DNA from: Alphaproteobacteria bacterium
GTDB taxonomy: Bacteria > Pseudomonadota > Alphaproteobacteria > Micropepsales > Micropepsaceae
Assembly: GCA_019241645.1 (NCBI GenBank)
Contig: JAFAWQ010000029.1
Location: 1-64,000 of the forward strand
Length of the DNA: 64,000 nt
Reading direction: 5' to 3'
Made by a program: the position numbers and the translations under genes. Below are positions 19,470 through 27,022 of the stretch, piece after piece (the first letter of the stretch is position 1; each line of letters starts with the position of its first letter). Under the pieces are notes generated by a model. It did not search any database. It saw nothing but the letters and a program-made list of their open reading frames with translations, and was not told where the DNA came from.

Positions 19470-19886
19470 ATGCGTGAAAACATCTTGAGCGGGCGATGCA
19501 GGTCCGCGCTGCTGGCAGCAGCGGCGATCATTCTGGCTGTGCCGCTCGGGACGGGAACGGCCATGGCCACCAAGGAAAAAGTGCGGAACGGCGTCGTTGT
19601 TGCCGGCGTCAAGGCGCCACACAACGCGGCCGGCGGCTGGCAGGCTTACGACCTGTATTCCGTGCCGGTGGGGAACAATCTGCTCTTCACTTACACCTGC
19701 CCGTCATCCGCTTCGACTCCGGTGGGGAACAGCTTCAATCCCACCGGGCCGGCGAAACCAGGGTTGCAGCTGGTTGCGAGCCTTCGGCCGTCCACCAAGA
19801 AGGATTCCTGGACCTGGGAGATTCACTGGCCTTCGGGCGCGCCGGCGAATTCGAAGATCAACTTCAACATCTATTGCGTTCCGTAG
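19470..19886 (+). CDS. Hypothetical secreted protein
   Basis: A 138-residue protein with a signal peptide (CRSALLAAAAIILAVPLGTGTAMA) and a mature domain of about 105 residues with two cysteines (FTYTCPSS and FNIYCVP) that could form a disulphide. GGGAGAGA precedes the ATG at 19470. The mature part looks beta-rich. I do not recognise a family. It lies between the HAF-repeat gene and a REP-like repeat. Confidence 0.65.
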   Translation: MRENILSGRCRSALLAAAAIILAVPLGTGTAMATKEKVRNGVVVAGVKAPHNAAGGWQAYDLYSVPVGNNLLFTYTCPSSASTPVGNSFNPTGPAKPGLQLVASLRPSTKKDSWTWEIHWPSGAPANSKINFNIYCVP

Positions 19887-19982
19887 GGATTGCCGGCTGG
19901 AAATAGCGCGAGTGACGATGGTTCGCGCTATTCCGGCGGGTTGTTAGAGTGGCATTGCCTGACGTTCGACCAGTACTCTGGT

Positions 19983-20076
19983 CGTCATCGCCCGCTTCAT
20001 GCGGGCGACCTATTTTTCTTCTCATAGACGAATTGGGTCGCCCGCATCGCGCTGTTCCGCGCGCCGGGCGATGACG
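19983..20076. repeat. REP-like double palindrome, copy D
   Basis: Two modules back to back: CGTCATCGCCCG ... CGGGCGACCTATTTTT, then AATTGGGTCGCCCGC ... GGGCGATGACG. The outer ends CGTCATCGCCC and GGGCGATGACG are complementary. It fills the gap between the secreted-protein gene and the rluD stop, and may also end transcription from both sides. Confidence 0.7.
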
Positions 20077-20105
20077 TTTCTTGGTTTCTGCGCGAGAAAT
20101 TTTGC

Positions 20106-21131
20106 TCATTGAGCGTTCAATTCCCGCAGTGCGGCGATCAGGCTGGAGAAATCCTCCGGCCATTGGGATTCGAAGCGCATCTGCTTGTGCGTGCCCGGAT
20201 GCTGGAAGCCCAGCAGCCAGGCATGGAGCGCCTGCCGCGGGAATTCGGCGGCCGCCGCGTAAGCAATCTGCTCCGTTTCGGATTTTGGGCGCGGCGGCTT
20301 GCGCGCTCGTCCGTACACGGAATCTCCGATCAGCGGATGACCGAGATGCGCCAGATGCACGCGGATCTGGTGCGTACGCCCCGTCTCCAGCCGGCATTCG
20401 ATGAGGCTGGCGAAGGCACGCGCTTCGCTGCCGTAGCGTTCCATCAGCCGGTAACGCGTGCGCGCCGGCTTGCCCTGATGGCGCACGATCGCCATGCGCT
20501 TGCGGTCGAACGGGTTGCGGCCGATGTCGCCCTCGATGATTCCGTCGCCGGCGCGCGGCGCGCCCCACGTCACCGCATGATAGGCCCGCTCGATGGTGCG
20601 CGCGGCGAACTGTTTGGCAAGGCTCGCCATGGCGCGGTCGTTCTTGGCCGCTACCATGAGGCCGCTGGTGTCCTTGTCGAGCCGGTGCACGATTCCCGGC
20701 CGCGCCACCCCGCCGACGCCGGCGAGCGACGCTCCACAATACGCGATCAGCGCGTTCACCAAGGTGCCGTCGGGATTGCCGGCGGCCGGATGCACCACCA
20801 GCCCCACCGGCTTATCGATGACGATAAGATCGGTGTCCTCATACACCACCGTGAGTGGAATGCGCTGCGCCTGCGGCTGCGCCGGCGCGGGCTTCGGAAC
20901 CCGCACAACATAGACTTCGCCCGGTTTGACCCGGGTATTGCCGTCTCCTATCGTTTCGCCTGCGCGGCTCACGGCGCCTGAAGCGAGCAGGGCCTGCAAC
21001 CGCGAGCGGCTGAGCTCAGGCAAGGCGCCGGTCAGAAACCGGTCCAGCCGCTGGCCAGCCTGTTCGTCGGCGACGGTTGCCGTGCGCGGCGTTCCGTCCA
21101 CGGAGGGATTTCCAATGACTGATTTGTCCAA
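20106..21131 (-). CDS. rluD: 23S rRNA pseudouridine synthase, RluD type
   Basis: A 341-residue enzyme. An S4-like domain (QAGQRLDRFLTGALPELSRSRLQALLASGAV) precedes the catalytic domain with HRLDKDTSGLMVAAK, where the Asp is the catalytic residue, and RLETGRTHQIRVHLAHLGHPLIGD. It makes pseudouridines in helix 69 of 23S rRNA. I keep the TTG at 21131 because GGGAG lies five bases before it; this start overlaps the divergent gene at 21115 by 17 bases. A GTG at 21101 is the alternative. Confidence 0.93.
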   Translation of the reverse strand: MDKSVIGNPSVDGTPRTATVADEQAGQRLDRFLTGALPELSRSRLQALLASGAVSRAGETIGDGNTRVKPGEVYVVRVPKPAPAQPQAQRIPLTVVYEDTDLIVIDKPVGLVVHPAAGNPDGTLVNALIAYCGASLAGVGGVARPGIVHRLDKDTSGLMVAAKNDRAMASLAKQFAARTIERAYHAVTWGAPRAGDGIIEGDIGRNPFDRKRMAIVRHQGKPARTRYRLMERYGSEARAFASLIECRLETGRTHQIRVHLAHLGHPLIGDSVYGRARKPPRPKSETEQIAYAAAAEFPRQALHAWLLGFQHPGTHKQMRFESQWPEDFSSLIAALRELNAQ

Positions 21132-21456
21132 CGCGACTCCCGCCGGCGACGATCCGAGAAACTCCGCAAGCTACCGCGCGGCACGGGCGCTCGTCATCAT
21201 CCTCGGCGTTTTTATCGTGCTGGCGCTGCTTGCGCTCATTGTCGGCTTCGTGGTGCGGCTGACGGCGCACAACCGGCCGCAATCGGTGGCGGACGTGCCG
21301 CAAATCTACCAGCTGAAGGAGGGCGCGCGCATCATGGATATGAAGGTGGATGCCGGGCACGTGATCCTCAGCATCCGCACCGATCAGGGCGAGGAGATCG
21401 TCATCGTGGACGATGCCTCGGGCCGCGTGGTCAGCCGCATCATCGCGCCGAAATAA
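21115..21456 (+). CDS. Small membrane protein (DUF6476-like)
   Basis: A 113-residue protein from ATG 21115, seven bases after GGAGGG. One membrane helix (ALVIILGVFIVLALLALIVGFVV) divides a short N-terminus from a ~65-residue domain ending EEIVIVDDASGRVVSRIIAPK. Proteins of this kind beside rluD are typical of alphaproteobacteria and are listed, as far as I recall, as DUF6476. The function is unknown. It starts divergently from rluD with overlapping start regions and ends 70 bp before tRNA-Glu. Confidence 0.72.
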   Translation: MTDLSNATPAGDDPRNSASYRAARALVIILGVFIVLALLALIVGFVVRLTAHNRPQSVADVPQIYQLKEGARIMDMKVDAGHVILSIRTDQGEEIVIVDDASGRVVSRIIAPK

Positions 21457-21525
21457 GGCAATGTTGGCGGCCTTTGTTGATCGCGTGGCGCGGCTGTGGT
21501 TCTAATCCCGGCAATCCCCGCGGAT

Positions 21526-21600
21526 GCTCCCATCGTCTAGCGGTCAGGACGCGGCCCTCTCAAGGCTGAAACCGGGGTTCGATTCCCCGTGGGAGCGCCA
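21526..21600 (+). tRNA. tRNA-Glu(CUC)
   Basis: 75 nt including the encoded CCA. Acceptor GCTCCCA pairs with TGGGAGC. The anticodon stem CGGCC/GGCTG holds the loop CTCTCAA with anticodon CTC; the T arm is GGGG-TTCGATT-CCCC. The gene is complete, and the Tn7-like transposon begins four bases after its last base. The last A is the first base of the 5-bp target duplication. Confidence 0.96.
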
Positions 21601-21604
21601 TAGT
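21600..21604. repeat. Left copy of the 5-bp target-site duplication (ATAGT)
   Basis: ATAGT here and again at 54378-54382, directly flanking the TGT...ACA ends. Five bases is the duplication length made by Tn7-type transposases. Its first base is the final A of the tRNA-Glu CCA end. Confidence 0.9.
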
Positions 21605-21650
21605 TGTTGGGCGTCAGACAAGTCTGGACTTCGTCAGACAAAATTGGACT
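21605..21650 (+). repeat. Left-end transposase-binding repeats
   Basis: Two sites in direct order: 21605-21630 (terminal, core GTCAGACAAGTCTGGACT) and 21632-21650 (core GTCAGACAAAATTGGACT). They are inverted relative to the four right-end sites. They correspond to the TnsB-binding sites of Tn7-like ends. Confidence 0.85.
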
Positions 21651-22351
21651 ACCTGAGCTGGGGGTCGGTAGCGCGGTCATGCGCCAATATCTCGTGTATG
21701 GAGTGGCCCCCCGAAGGCGCAGCTCACAGGTTCGAATTCCTTCATGGTCGGGCTCATATGTTGGGTTTCAGGGAAATGATTCTGGTTTCACAAACGTGGT
21801 TCCGGAATCGCGGAGGTCCGAGAGGAAATTTTCAATGGCAGTCCGGCCAGCGCTAGGACCGAAGATGACGCCCGCAATTCGGCTAGACCCGAAGATGACG
21901 GCCGCAATTCGGCTAGACCCACACTATTGTGGCCCTCCTGGTCCAGCAGAGCCGACAGAACAACAGTTCGCAGGGTTGCCCGCGACAAGGTGGCCATCGC
22001 CGCCGTCCCCGCTGGAAGCCCGAACGAATAGAAGCTGCATAAGCTTAGCTCACGCTGCCAGAGGCGGGCTGGCGAATGCAGCCTACAGCGGCCGACAGTC
22101 CCCTCTAGGGACTGGCGGCCGGCTGCCAATTGGTCCAGCGCCCGCGAACAATGAGGGTGAGGCAGGCAAACCGCGCAAGTAGGGTCCCCGGGGTCCTGAT
22201 CTCCGCGCGGGGGCGGCCCGCTGGACGGGCCTTGGTAAAAAAACGCCGCCCGCGTAACTGGCTTGTCTAAACCCTCGCTATCGCTTTCCCTAACATCATT
22301 AGTCCCAGGCTCGGGTGAAGGACCTCTCTCTGAGGCCCCGGAGGTCGTGTA
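21651..22351. other. Non-coding left arm of the transposon
   Basis: About 700 bp without a convincing gene. It contains a two-copy 30-bp tandem repeat (21861-21920), a patch resembling degenerate tRNA sequence near 21655-21765, and a GACCTC/GAGGTC hairpin (22321-22346) that overlaps the ribosome site of the first cargo gene. A promoter for the cargo is expected here, but I cannot place it with confidence. Confidence 0.5.
21861..21920. repeat. 30-bp tandem repeat, two copies
   Basis: Units 21861-21890 and 21891-21920 differ at one base (GATGACGCCCGC versus GATGACGGCCGC). A partial copy (GCTAGGACC) precedes the first. The only other repeats in the arm are the end sites, which differ in sequence. 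It may be an operator or a remnant; too few copies for CRISPR. Confidence 0.7.
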
Positions 22352-22969
22352 GTGGATGATGACGGCTTGCCGTCGACACCGGACGAGTGGCGGAGATTCT
22401 TCGCCAAACTGCGACTCGCAGCACGGAGAGTCATGCGTCGGAGGAATGTGTTCGAGCTAATCCAGCAGGGCGCTCCGATGATTGGAATAACTCAGGAGGA
22501 CTTGGTCCAGCACGCGGTGCAATGCTTATTAGAAAACGAGCCGCCGTTCTGCATCGCCGTAGAGAGTCTATGGACATATTGCGTTACACGTATTGATTAC
22601 CGGGTAAGGGCGGCGTGCGCACGAGAAGAGAACCGTCCTCGCCTCACAAGGTTTTTCGCTGTCTCGCCTACGGATGCCGAGGATGAAGACGACGAGCTGA
22701 GCAGAACGAATGTGGTCCCCATTTCAGAATACGGGGCGCCCGACGAGATATTCGAATCAGCCGATACAGTCCGTAGATTCATCGAGTATCTCCGAAACGC
22801 GAAGCCGCACCTCACTCAATTGTTTCATCTCCAAATGGTCTACGACACTGATCCATCTCAGGAGTGCAAGAGGCTAGGGATGCCCATCGATCGAATTTAC
22901 CGCCTGCGCAAAGAACTCGCTGCAGCCAAGAAACGCTTTCGTGCCTGCGCAAAGAAGACGGGAGGTTGA
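22352..22969 (+). CDS. Sigma-70-like regulatory protein
   Basis: A 205-residue protein with GTG start seven bases after GGAGG. The first part (GITQEDLVQHAVQCLLENEP) resembles sigma region 2 helices. The C-terminus, LTQLFHLQMVYDTDPSQECKRLGMPIDRIYRLRKELAAAKKRF, has the layout of sigma region 4 with its helix-turn-helix. An acidic linker (PTDAEDEDDEL) joins them. It could be a divergent sigma factor or a sigma-derived DNA-binding protein. Its stop (TGA 22967-22969) overlaps the ribosome site of the ATPase gene downstream, so the pair forms a unit. The ribosome site lies in one arm of the hairpin 22321-22346. Confidence 0.6.
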   Translation: MDDDGLPSTPDEWRRFFAKLRLAARRVMRRRNVFELIQQGAPMIGITQEDLVQHAVQCLLENEPPFCIAVESLWTYCVTRIDYRVRAACAREENRPRLTRFFAVSPTDAEDEDDELSRTNVVPISEYGAPDEIFESADTVRRFIEYLRNAKPHLTQLFHLQMVYDTDPSQECKRLGMPIDRIYRLRKELAAAKKRFRACAKKTGG

Positions 22970-22970
22970 A

Positions 22971-25166
22971 GTGGAGAACAATATCCTGTCATTGCGGAGC
23001 TTCTCCAAGCCGTCGCCGGACCAACGTGATCCGGAATCGGCCGTCAAGCAATGCGCAGCATACGCTCTGGCTGACATCGGTCTCTTTGACGATGAGGCCC
23101 TGCGTATCGAACTTGCAAATTTAAAAATCTCTGACGAGGAGGCATTTGCCCCGCCTCCGCTGCCCCCGAATTGGGCGGACAGGGTTTGCCACGCGGTAAA
23201 CGCGTCAACTCCGCTCGTGCCCCGCAGTGAAATTGTTGCGCGGATTCTGGATGCATTGGAAGCCAGCTCGGAAATCGTTCTTACAGGTGCGGCTGGCAGC
23301 GGAAAAACGACATTAATCCAAAGATTTGTCATCGACAGTTTTGTTGCTCGCCGCCGATTTCCACGGATGGTCAGACTCGATTGCGCGGCACTCCGTATGG
23401 AAGACCCATTCCAGTTTTCGAAGAATGCCGCCTGGGCTGTCTTTGGACCGGAGGAGGACGGTTACCGAGCATTCATCGGTGAGTGCGAACAGCGCGGTCG
23501 TCTTGATCCATTTCTCACCTGGCTTGAGTATTGCCTCGGGGCTGGTGCGGTCCTGTTCTTGGATCACGTCGAACACATCAGTCGGTCTGAGGGGATTGTA
23601 AACTGGCTAATTAATAGCCTTATCGCTACCGCCCGAAGAGTAGGGGTCAAATTATGCTTTTGTGACCGAACCTTGTCGGGCTTTGACAAGTTCAATGGCC
23701 TTTTCGTTTCCCTGCGCGCTAGCGCGATTGAGGTGCCAAATTTCGATTGTCGGGAATTGGAAGAGTGGTTGCATAAGCCCTACTTCCACAATGCACCGAA
23801 CTTCGAAATCACTGCCGGTGAAGTGCTAAGGGTCACGGGCGGCTCCCCGCGCCTAGTTCGGGACCTCGCAAATTTCTTTGTTCTTCTACAAAATTATGAC
23901 CGAATAGCGCTGTCGAAATTTCAGGAGTGGCGTCCCCAGGAGTATGTGGCCCATTGCGAACGCTTAATCTGGGCCAAAAGGATGCTTCCCCTGTTGCTGT
24001 TCAAAGATGTCGAAGACTTGTCACTTGATGAAGTTTCCCCGGAGGAACGAGGTTCCATTCGCGAGACCCTCTGTGCAACAGGCGTCGTCACGGAGGAAGG
24101 CGGTCGGTTCAAATATGTATCGCCTATCCATCGAACGCGCGCCCGTCAGTTGGGGCGTCCTGAGGTTTTGTCGCTCGCTTTACTCCGAGCTTCATCGCAA
24201 TCAGCATTAGAGTCCCGAAGCCATCCAATTCGGCTTCGGCATGTCGGTGAAATTGCCGTTGATCCTCTGATACAGTTCCTTGGCACTCAAAGGAGTCCCC
24301 GCTTTGCCTTGCTCAGTTTGCAGCAAGTGCTGCATAGCTGGGGATTTCGGGCGACGATATATCTTCGTGATCGAAACAATGCGCGATTGTTGCTTCAGCT
24401 AAATCGGCACGGAGAAGATGAACTGTTTCCGTTGGAGGACCCTGATTTTATTAGAGCGGTTCAAAGCGGACGATCTACGATTGCCCACGGGTTAGACAGC
24501 AGTGCAGGTGAATTACTAGTTCCAATTATCGGGTTGACAGGTGCCGTTGAGATGCTTCTCAAAGGACCTTTCTGTTCGGCAAAAGCGTCGACCTACTTAG
24601 CTGAAATTCGCCGAGATCGTTTCGTGAATTTGCTTCGCGGGCTGAAACCGACCTTGTCCCAAATCTTGGAGAGATTTTGGGCCGCGCGAGATCGGACAAC
24701 TCGTGAAAAGCTGTTACACCGAAGTAACGATCCGGCACGAACTTCGATGTGGCAGAATGTGGTCGAGGCACTGTGTAATGGCCAACCCGTCGCGTTGGCT
24801 GTCCTCCGGCGTCGGCAGGGTGGTTGGGTCGTCGACTCGTTCGAACGACTTGGTAAGATGCTTGGCAACGACATCGGACTCTTTCGGACAAGAGACTGGG
24901 TGCAACCGCAGCACGTCGATCGGCTCGATAGCATCGCATTTCATCCGTCCAAGAGAGGCCTTGTCCTGAATTCGCGGGACCGAACGCTCATTTTCCCGAA
25001 ATTGATCGGACAGAAAGATGCTACTGTTTATGCTCGACCAGTCTGGTTCAAGAGCGAGTGCCGCTTAGTTGTTTTTATGTTCAAAAACACTCCAGCCGGC
25101 GGACTCGACGGAAGCATGCAGCACCAACTTTCCATTGCCGCACACGCAATCGCAGCGGCGTCGTAG
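22971..25166 (+). CDS. ATPase with GAF-like C-terminal domains (STAND/AAA type)
   Basis: A 731-residue protein; GTG at 22971 lies five bases after GGAGG, and an upstream in-frame GTG at 22941 is less likely. Residues ~85-330 form a P-loop ATPase: Walker A LTGAAGSGKTTL, Walker B-like AVLFLDHVEHIS, then a winged-helix-like region (PRLVRDLANFFVLLQ). The C-terminal half holds two segments that look like GAF sensor domains (ELLVPIIGLTGAVEMLLKG and a second around CRLVVFMFKNTP). The order sensor + ATPase resembles signal-responsive regulators or NLR-like defence proteins. It is coupled to the sigma-like gene. I do not know a described system with this pair. Confidence 0.62.
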   Translation: MENNILSLRSFSKPSPDQRDPESAVKQCAAYALADIGLFDDEALRIELANLKISDEEAFAPPPLPPNWADRVCHAVNASTPLVPRSEIVARILDALEASSEIVLTGAAGSGKTTLIQRFVIDSFVARRRFPRMVRLDCAALRMEDPFQFSKNAAWAVFGPEEDGYRAFIGECEQRGRLDPFLTWLEYCLGAGAVLFLDHVEHISRSEGIVNWLINSLIATARRVGVKLCFCDRTLSGFDKFNGLFVSLRASAIEVPNFDCRELEEWLHKPYFHNAPNFEITAGEVLRVTGGSPRLVRDLANFFVLLQNYDRIALSKFQEWRPQEYVAHCERLIWAKRMLPLLLFKDVEDLSLDEVSPEERGSIRETLCATGVVTEEGGRFKYVSPIHRTRARQLGRPEVLSLALLRASSQSALESRSHPIRLRHVGEIAVDPLIQFLGTQRSPRFALLSLQQVLHSWGFRATIYLRDRNNARLLLQLNRHGEDELFPLEDPDFIRAVQSGRSTIAHGLDSSAGELLVPIIGLTGAVEMLLKGPFCSAKASTYLAEIRRDRFVNLLRGLKPTLSQILERFWAARDRTTREKLLHRSNDPARTSMWQNVVEALCNGQPVALAVLRRRQGGWVVDSFERLGKMLGNDIGLFRTRDWVQPQHVDRLDSIAFHPSKRGLVLNSRDRTLIFPKLIGQKDATVYARPVWFKSECRLVVFMFKNTPAGGLDGSMQHQLSIAAHAIAAAS

Positions 25167-25410
25167 GTTTTTCGCAGACTAGGCGCGCAGCGGGTTTACG
25201 CGCGACGAGTAACGCGCGTCAGCTCGCCGCTTCAGCGGACGTGACAGATATCCGCAACATGGTCCCCGCCAAGCAGCGCTCGCGATGTAAAAAAACACCA
25301 TTCGCAATACCTACGAATAGATCATGAGGATTAGTCCCACAGCCGCTATAGTCACAGCCGAGTCGTCGTCTCACGCCAAGAACTCCCCCGGTGAGCTGTA
25401 GGAGAATGCA
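25167..25410 (+). promoter_or_regulatory. Structured leader upstream of the deaminase operon
   Basis: A 244-bp non-coding stretch. A perfect hairpin ACGCGCG (25198-25204), 8-nt loop, CGCGCGT (25213-25219) is followed at once by CCGC-TTCA-GCGG (25227-25238). There is no T-run, so they are not a plain terminator. In the AvcID system a small RNA (AvcI) encoded just upstream inhibits the deaminase AvcD; this is where an equivalent would lie. GTAGGAGA before 25411 is the ribosome site of the deaminase gene. Confidence 0.4.
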
Positions 25411-27021
25411 ATGGCAGACCAGCAAATAGCGCCGAAGATTGCGACAAAGGGTGCCGAGGAAATCGAATCTCGCAAAATATTTGCGCAATACGCCGCAAAC
25501 GAGCTTGTGTTTGCCGTGGTAGGCCACGTGGGTTCGGGGACGACAACGATAGCCCTTGCCCTCCAAAAATTATTACAGACACCCGGAAAAAATGTCGACT
25601 CGTACGACACCGTAATCCTGAAGGCGCGAAACGTGATTGCGGAATGGGCCACTTCCATAGGAGAGCAACTTCCTAATGAAGCGACAAGGGAACTTGAAGT
25701 GGCCGAGCGCTATCAGGACCTCGGGGACCAGATGCGTCTCACTACAAAGGACTTTTCTTCTGTCGCCAAGCGATTGGTTCGGAAGATCGTCGAGCAGCGC
25801 GCCTCAAAAACTGGAGTCAAGTTCACTGCCCCCGTGCCCGTTCCTCCAGATGGTACCAGACGTGCCTACATCCTAGATTCAATCAGGCATCCGGCCGAGG
25901 TCGAGCTACTACGCCATGTGTATCAGGATGCCTTCATTCTGATCGGAGTGGTGTGCGAAGAAGAGCGGCGTCGCTCGCGCGTGATGCGAAAATATTCGAA
26001 CGCCGGCGAGGGCAAAGCGCGTGACTTTATGCAGCGAGATGCCAAGTCCGAGCTGAAGCACGGTCAGCGTGTCTCCGATGCGTTCCATATGTCTGATTTC
26101 TTCCTCGACAATACTACCGAACGATTCGAGAAAGATGGCCAAGAGAGCGTCCACTGGAATATCAATGACAAGCTCTCTCGACTCATCAAAATTGTCGCGC
26201 AAAAGGAAATTGTCCGTCCCGAAACCGGCGAGACAGCGATGCATCATGCATATGGCGCAGCAATGCGGAGCGCTTGCCTATCTCGGCAGGTCGGTGCCGC
26301 TCTGGTTGATCGAAACGGGAATGTTGCAGCCACCGGTACGAATGAGGCGCCTCAGGCCGGGGGTGGGGTCTATGGAGAAGCTTTCGATGAGGGAGCACCG
26401 GACCATAGGTGCGCATTTCAGCGTACGGGCGAGACGCCGTTCTGCAGCAATACGCGCCAGCAGAACTTGATCATCGATGCGCTCCTTGCAGAAATTCCCG
26501 AACTTAAAAGCCTGGACGCCATCCGAAAAAACGCCCTGCGACTCTCTCTTCGCAAGGGACGGATTGGAGATCTAATTGAATTCAGCCGCGCTGTTCATGC
26601 CGAAATGGACGCTCTGCTGACTGCTGGCCGAGAAGGAACAACAACAATCGGATCGAGATTGTTCGTGACGACCTTCCCCTGCCACTACTGCGCTCGTCAT
26701 ATTGTCTCGGCAGGAGTTGACGAGGTTCAGTACATTGAACCGTATCCCAAAAGCCAAGCATTGGCTCTGCACCGGGACGCCATCGAAATTGAAGCCAGAG
26801 AATGGGTCCCCCCTAGTCGAGGCGGAAGCAAAGCGCTCTTCAGACCCTTTGTCGGTGTCGCACCACGTCTATATCGCAGGGCATTTCTCAAAGACCGTGA
26901 CCTAAAAGACAATGATACCGGTACGATGCTGCCAGGTGCGCCTGACTGGGGGAGCCCGTGGCGCCTAGGCTCAGTTAGTTATGTCGAACTCGAACTCGCG
27001 TTAATTAAGGCTCTAACGTGA
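25411..27021 (+). CDS. AvcD-like deoxycytidylate deaminase with N-terminal P-loop domain
   Basis: A 536-residue two-domain protein. Residues ~30-250 form a P-loop NTPase-like domain (VVGHVGSGTTTIALAL at 34-49). Residues ~285-480 form a zinc-dependent cytidine/deoxycytidylate deaminase: zinc ligand His and catalytic Glu in HAEMDALL (396-403), Cys424 and Cys427 in PCHYCARH. This layout is that of antiviral deaminases (AvcD / dCTP-dCMP deaminases) that destroy the deoxycytidine nucleotide pool during phage infection. It is the first gene of an operon: the TIR-APAZ gene starts two bases after its stop. Its joining to a short-Argonaute system is the odd point. Confidence 0.85.
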   Translation: MADQQIAPKIATKGAEEIESRKIFAQYAANELVFAVVGHVGSGTTTIALALQKLLQTPGKNVDSYDTVILKARNVIAEWATSIGEQLPNEATRELEVAERYQDLGDQMRLTTKDFSSVAKRLVRKIVEQRASKTGVKFTAPVPVPPDGTRRAYILDSIRHPAEVELLRHVYQDAFILIGVVCEEERRRSRVMRKYSNAGEGKARDFMQRDAKSELKHGQRVSDAFHMSDFFLDNTTERFEKDGQESVHWNINDKLSRLIKIVAQKEIVRPETGETAMHHAYGAAMRSACLSRQVGAALVDRNGNVAATGTNEAPQAGGGVYGEAFDEGAPDHRCAFQRTGETPFCSNTRQQNLIIDALLAEIPELKSLDAIRKNALRLSLRKGRIGDLIEFSRAVHAEMDALLTAGREGTTTIGSRLFVTTFPCHYCARHIVSAGVDEVQYIEPYPKSQALALHRDAIEIEAREWVPPSRGGSKALFRPFVGVAPRLYRRAFLKDRDLKDNDTGTMLPGAPDWGSPWRLGSVSYVELELALIKALT

Positions 27022-27022
27022 T

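Noticed and set aside
21655-21765. Stretch after the left end resembling a tRNA (GGTCGGTAGCGC, then GGTTCGAATTCC)
   Set aside because: The T stem does not pair (ACAGG against TCCTT), no acceptor stem closes, and the anticodon arm cannot be drawn. At most a decayed fragment.
21861-21920. 30-bp repeats as a mini CRISPR array for RNA-guided transposition
   Set aside because: The two units are directly adjacent without spacers, and no cas gene exists in the element.
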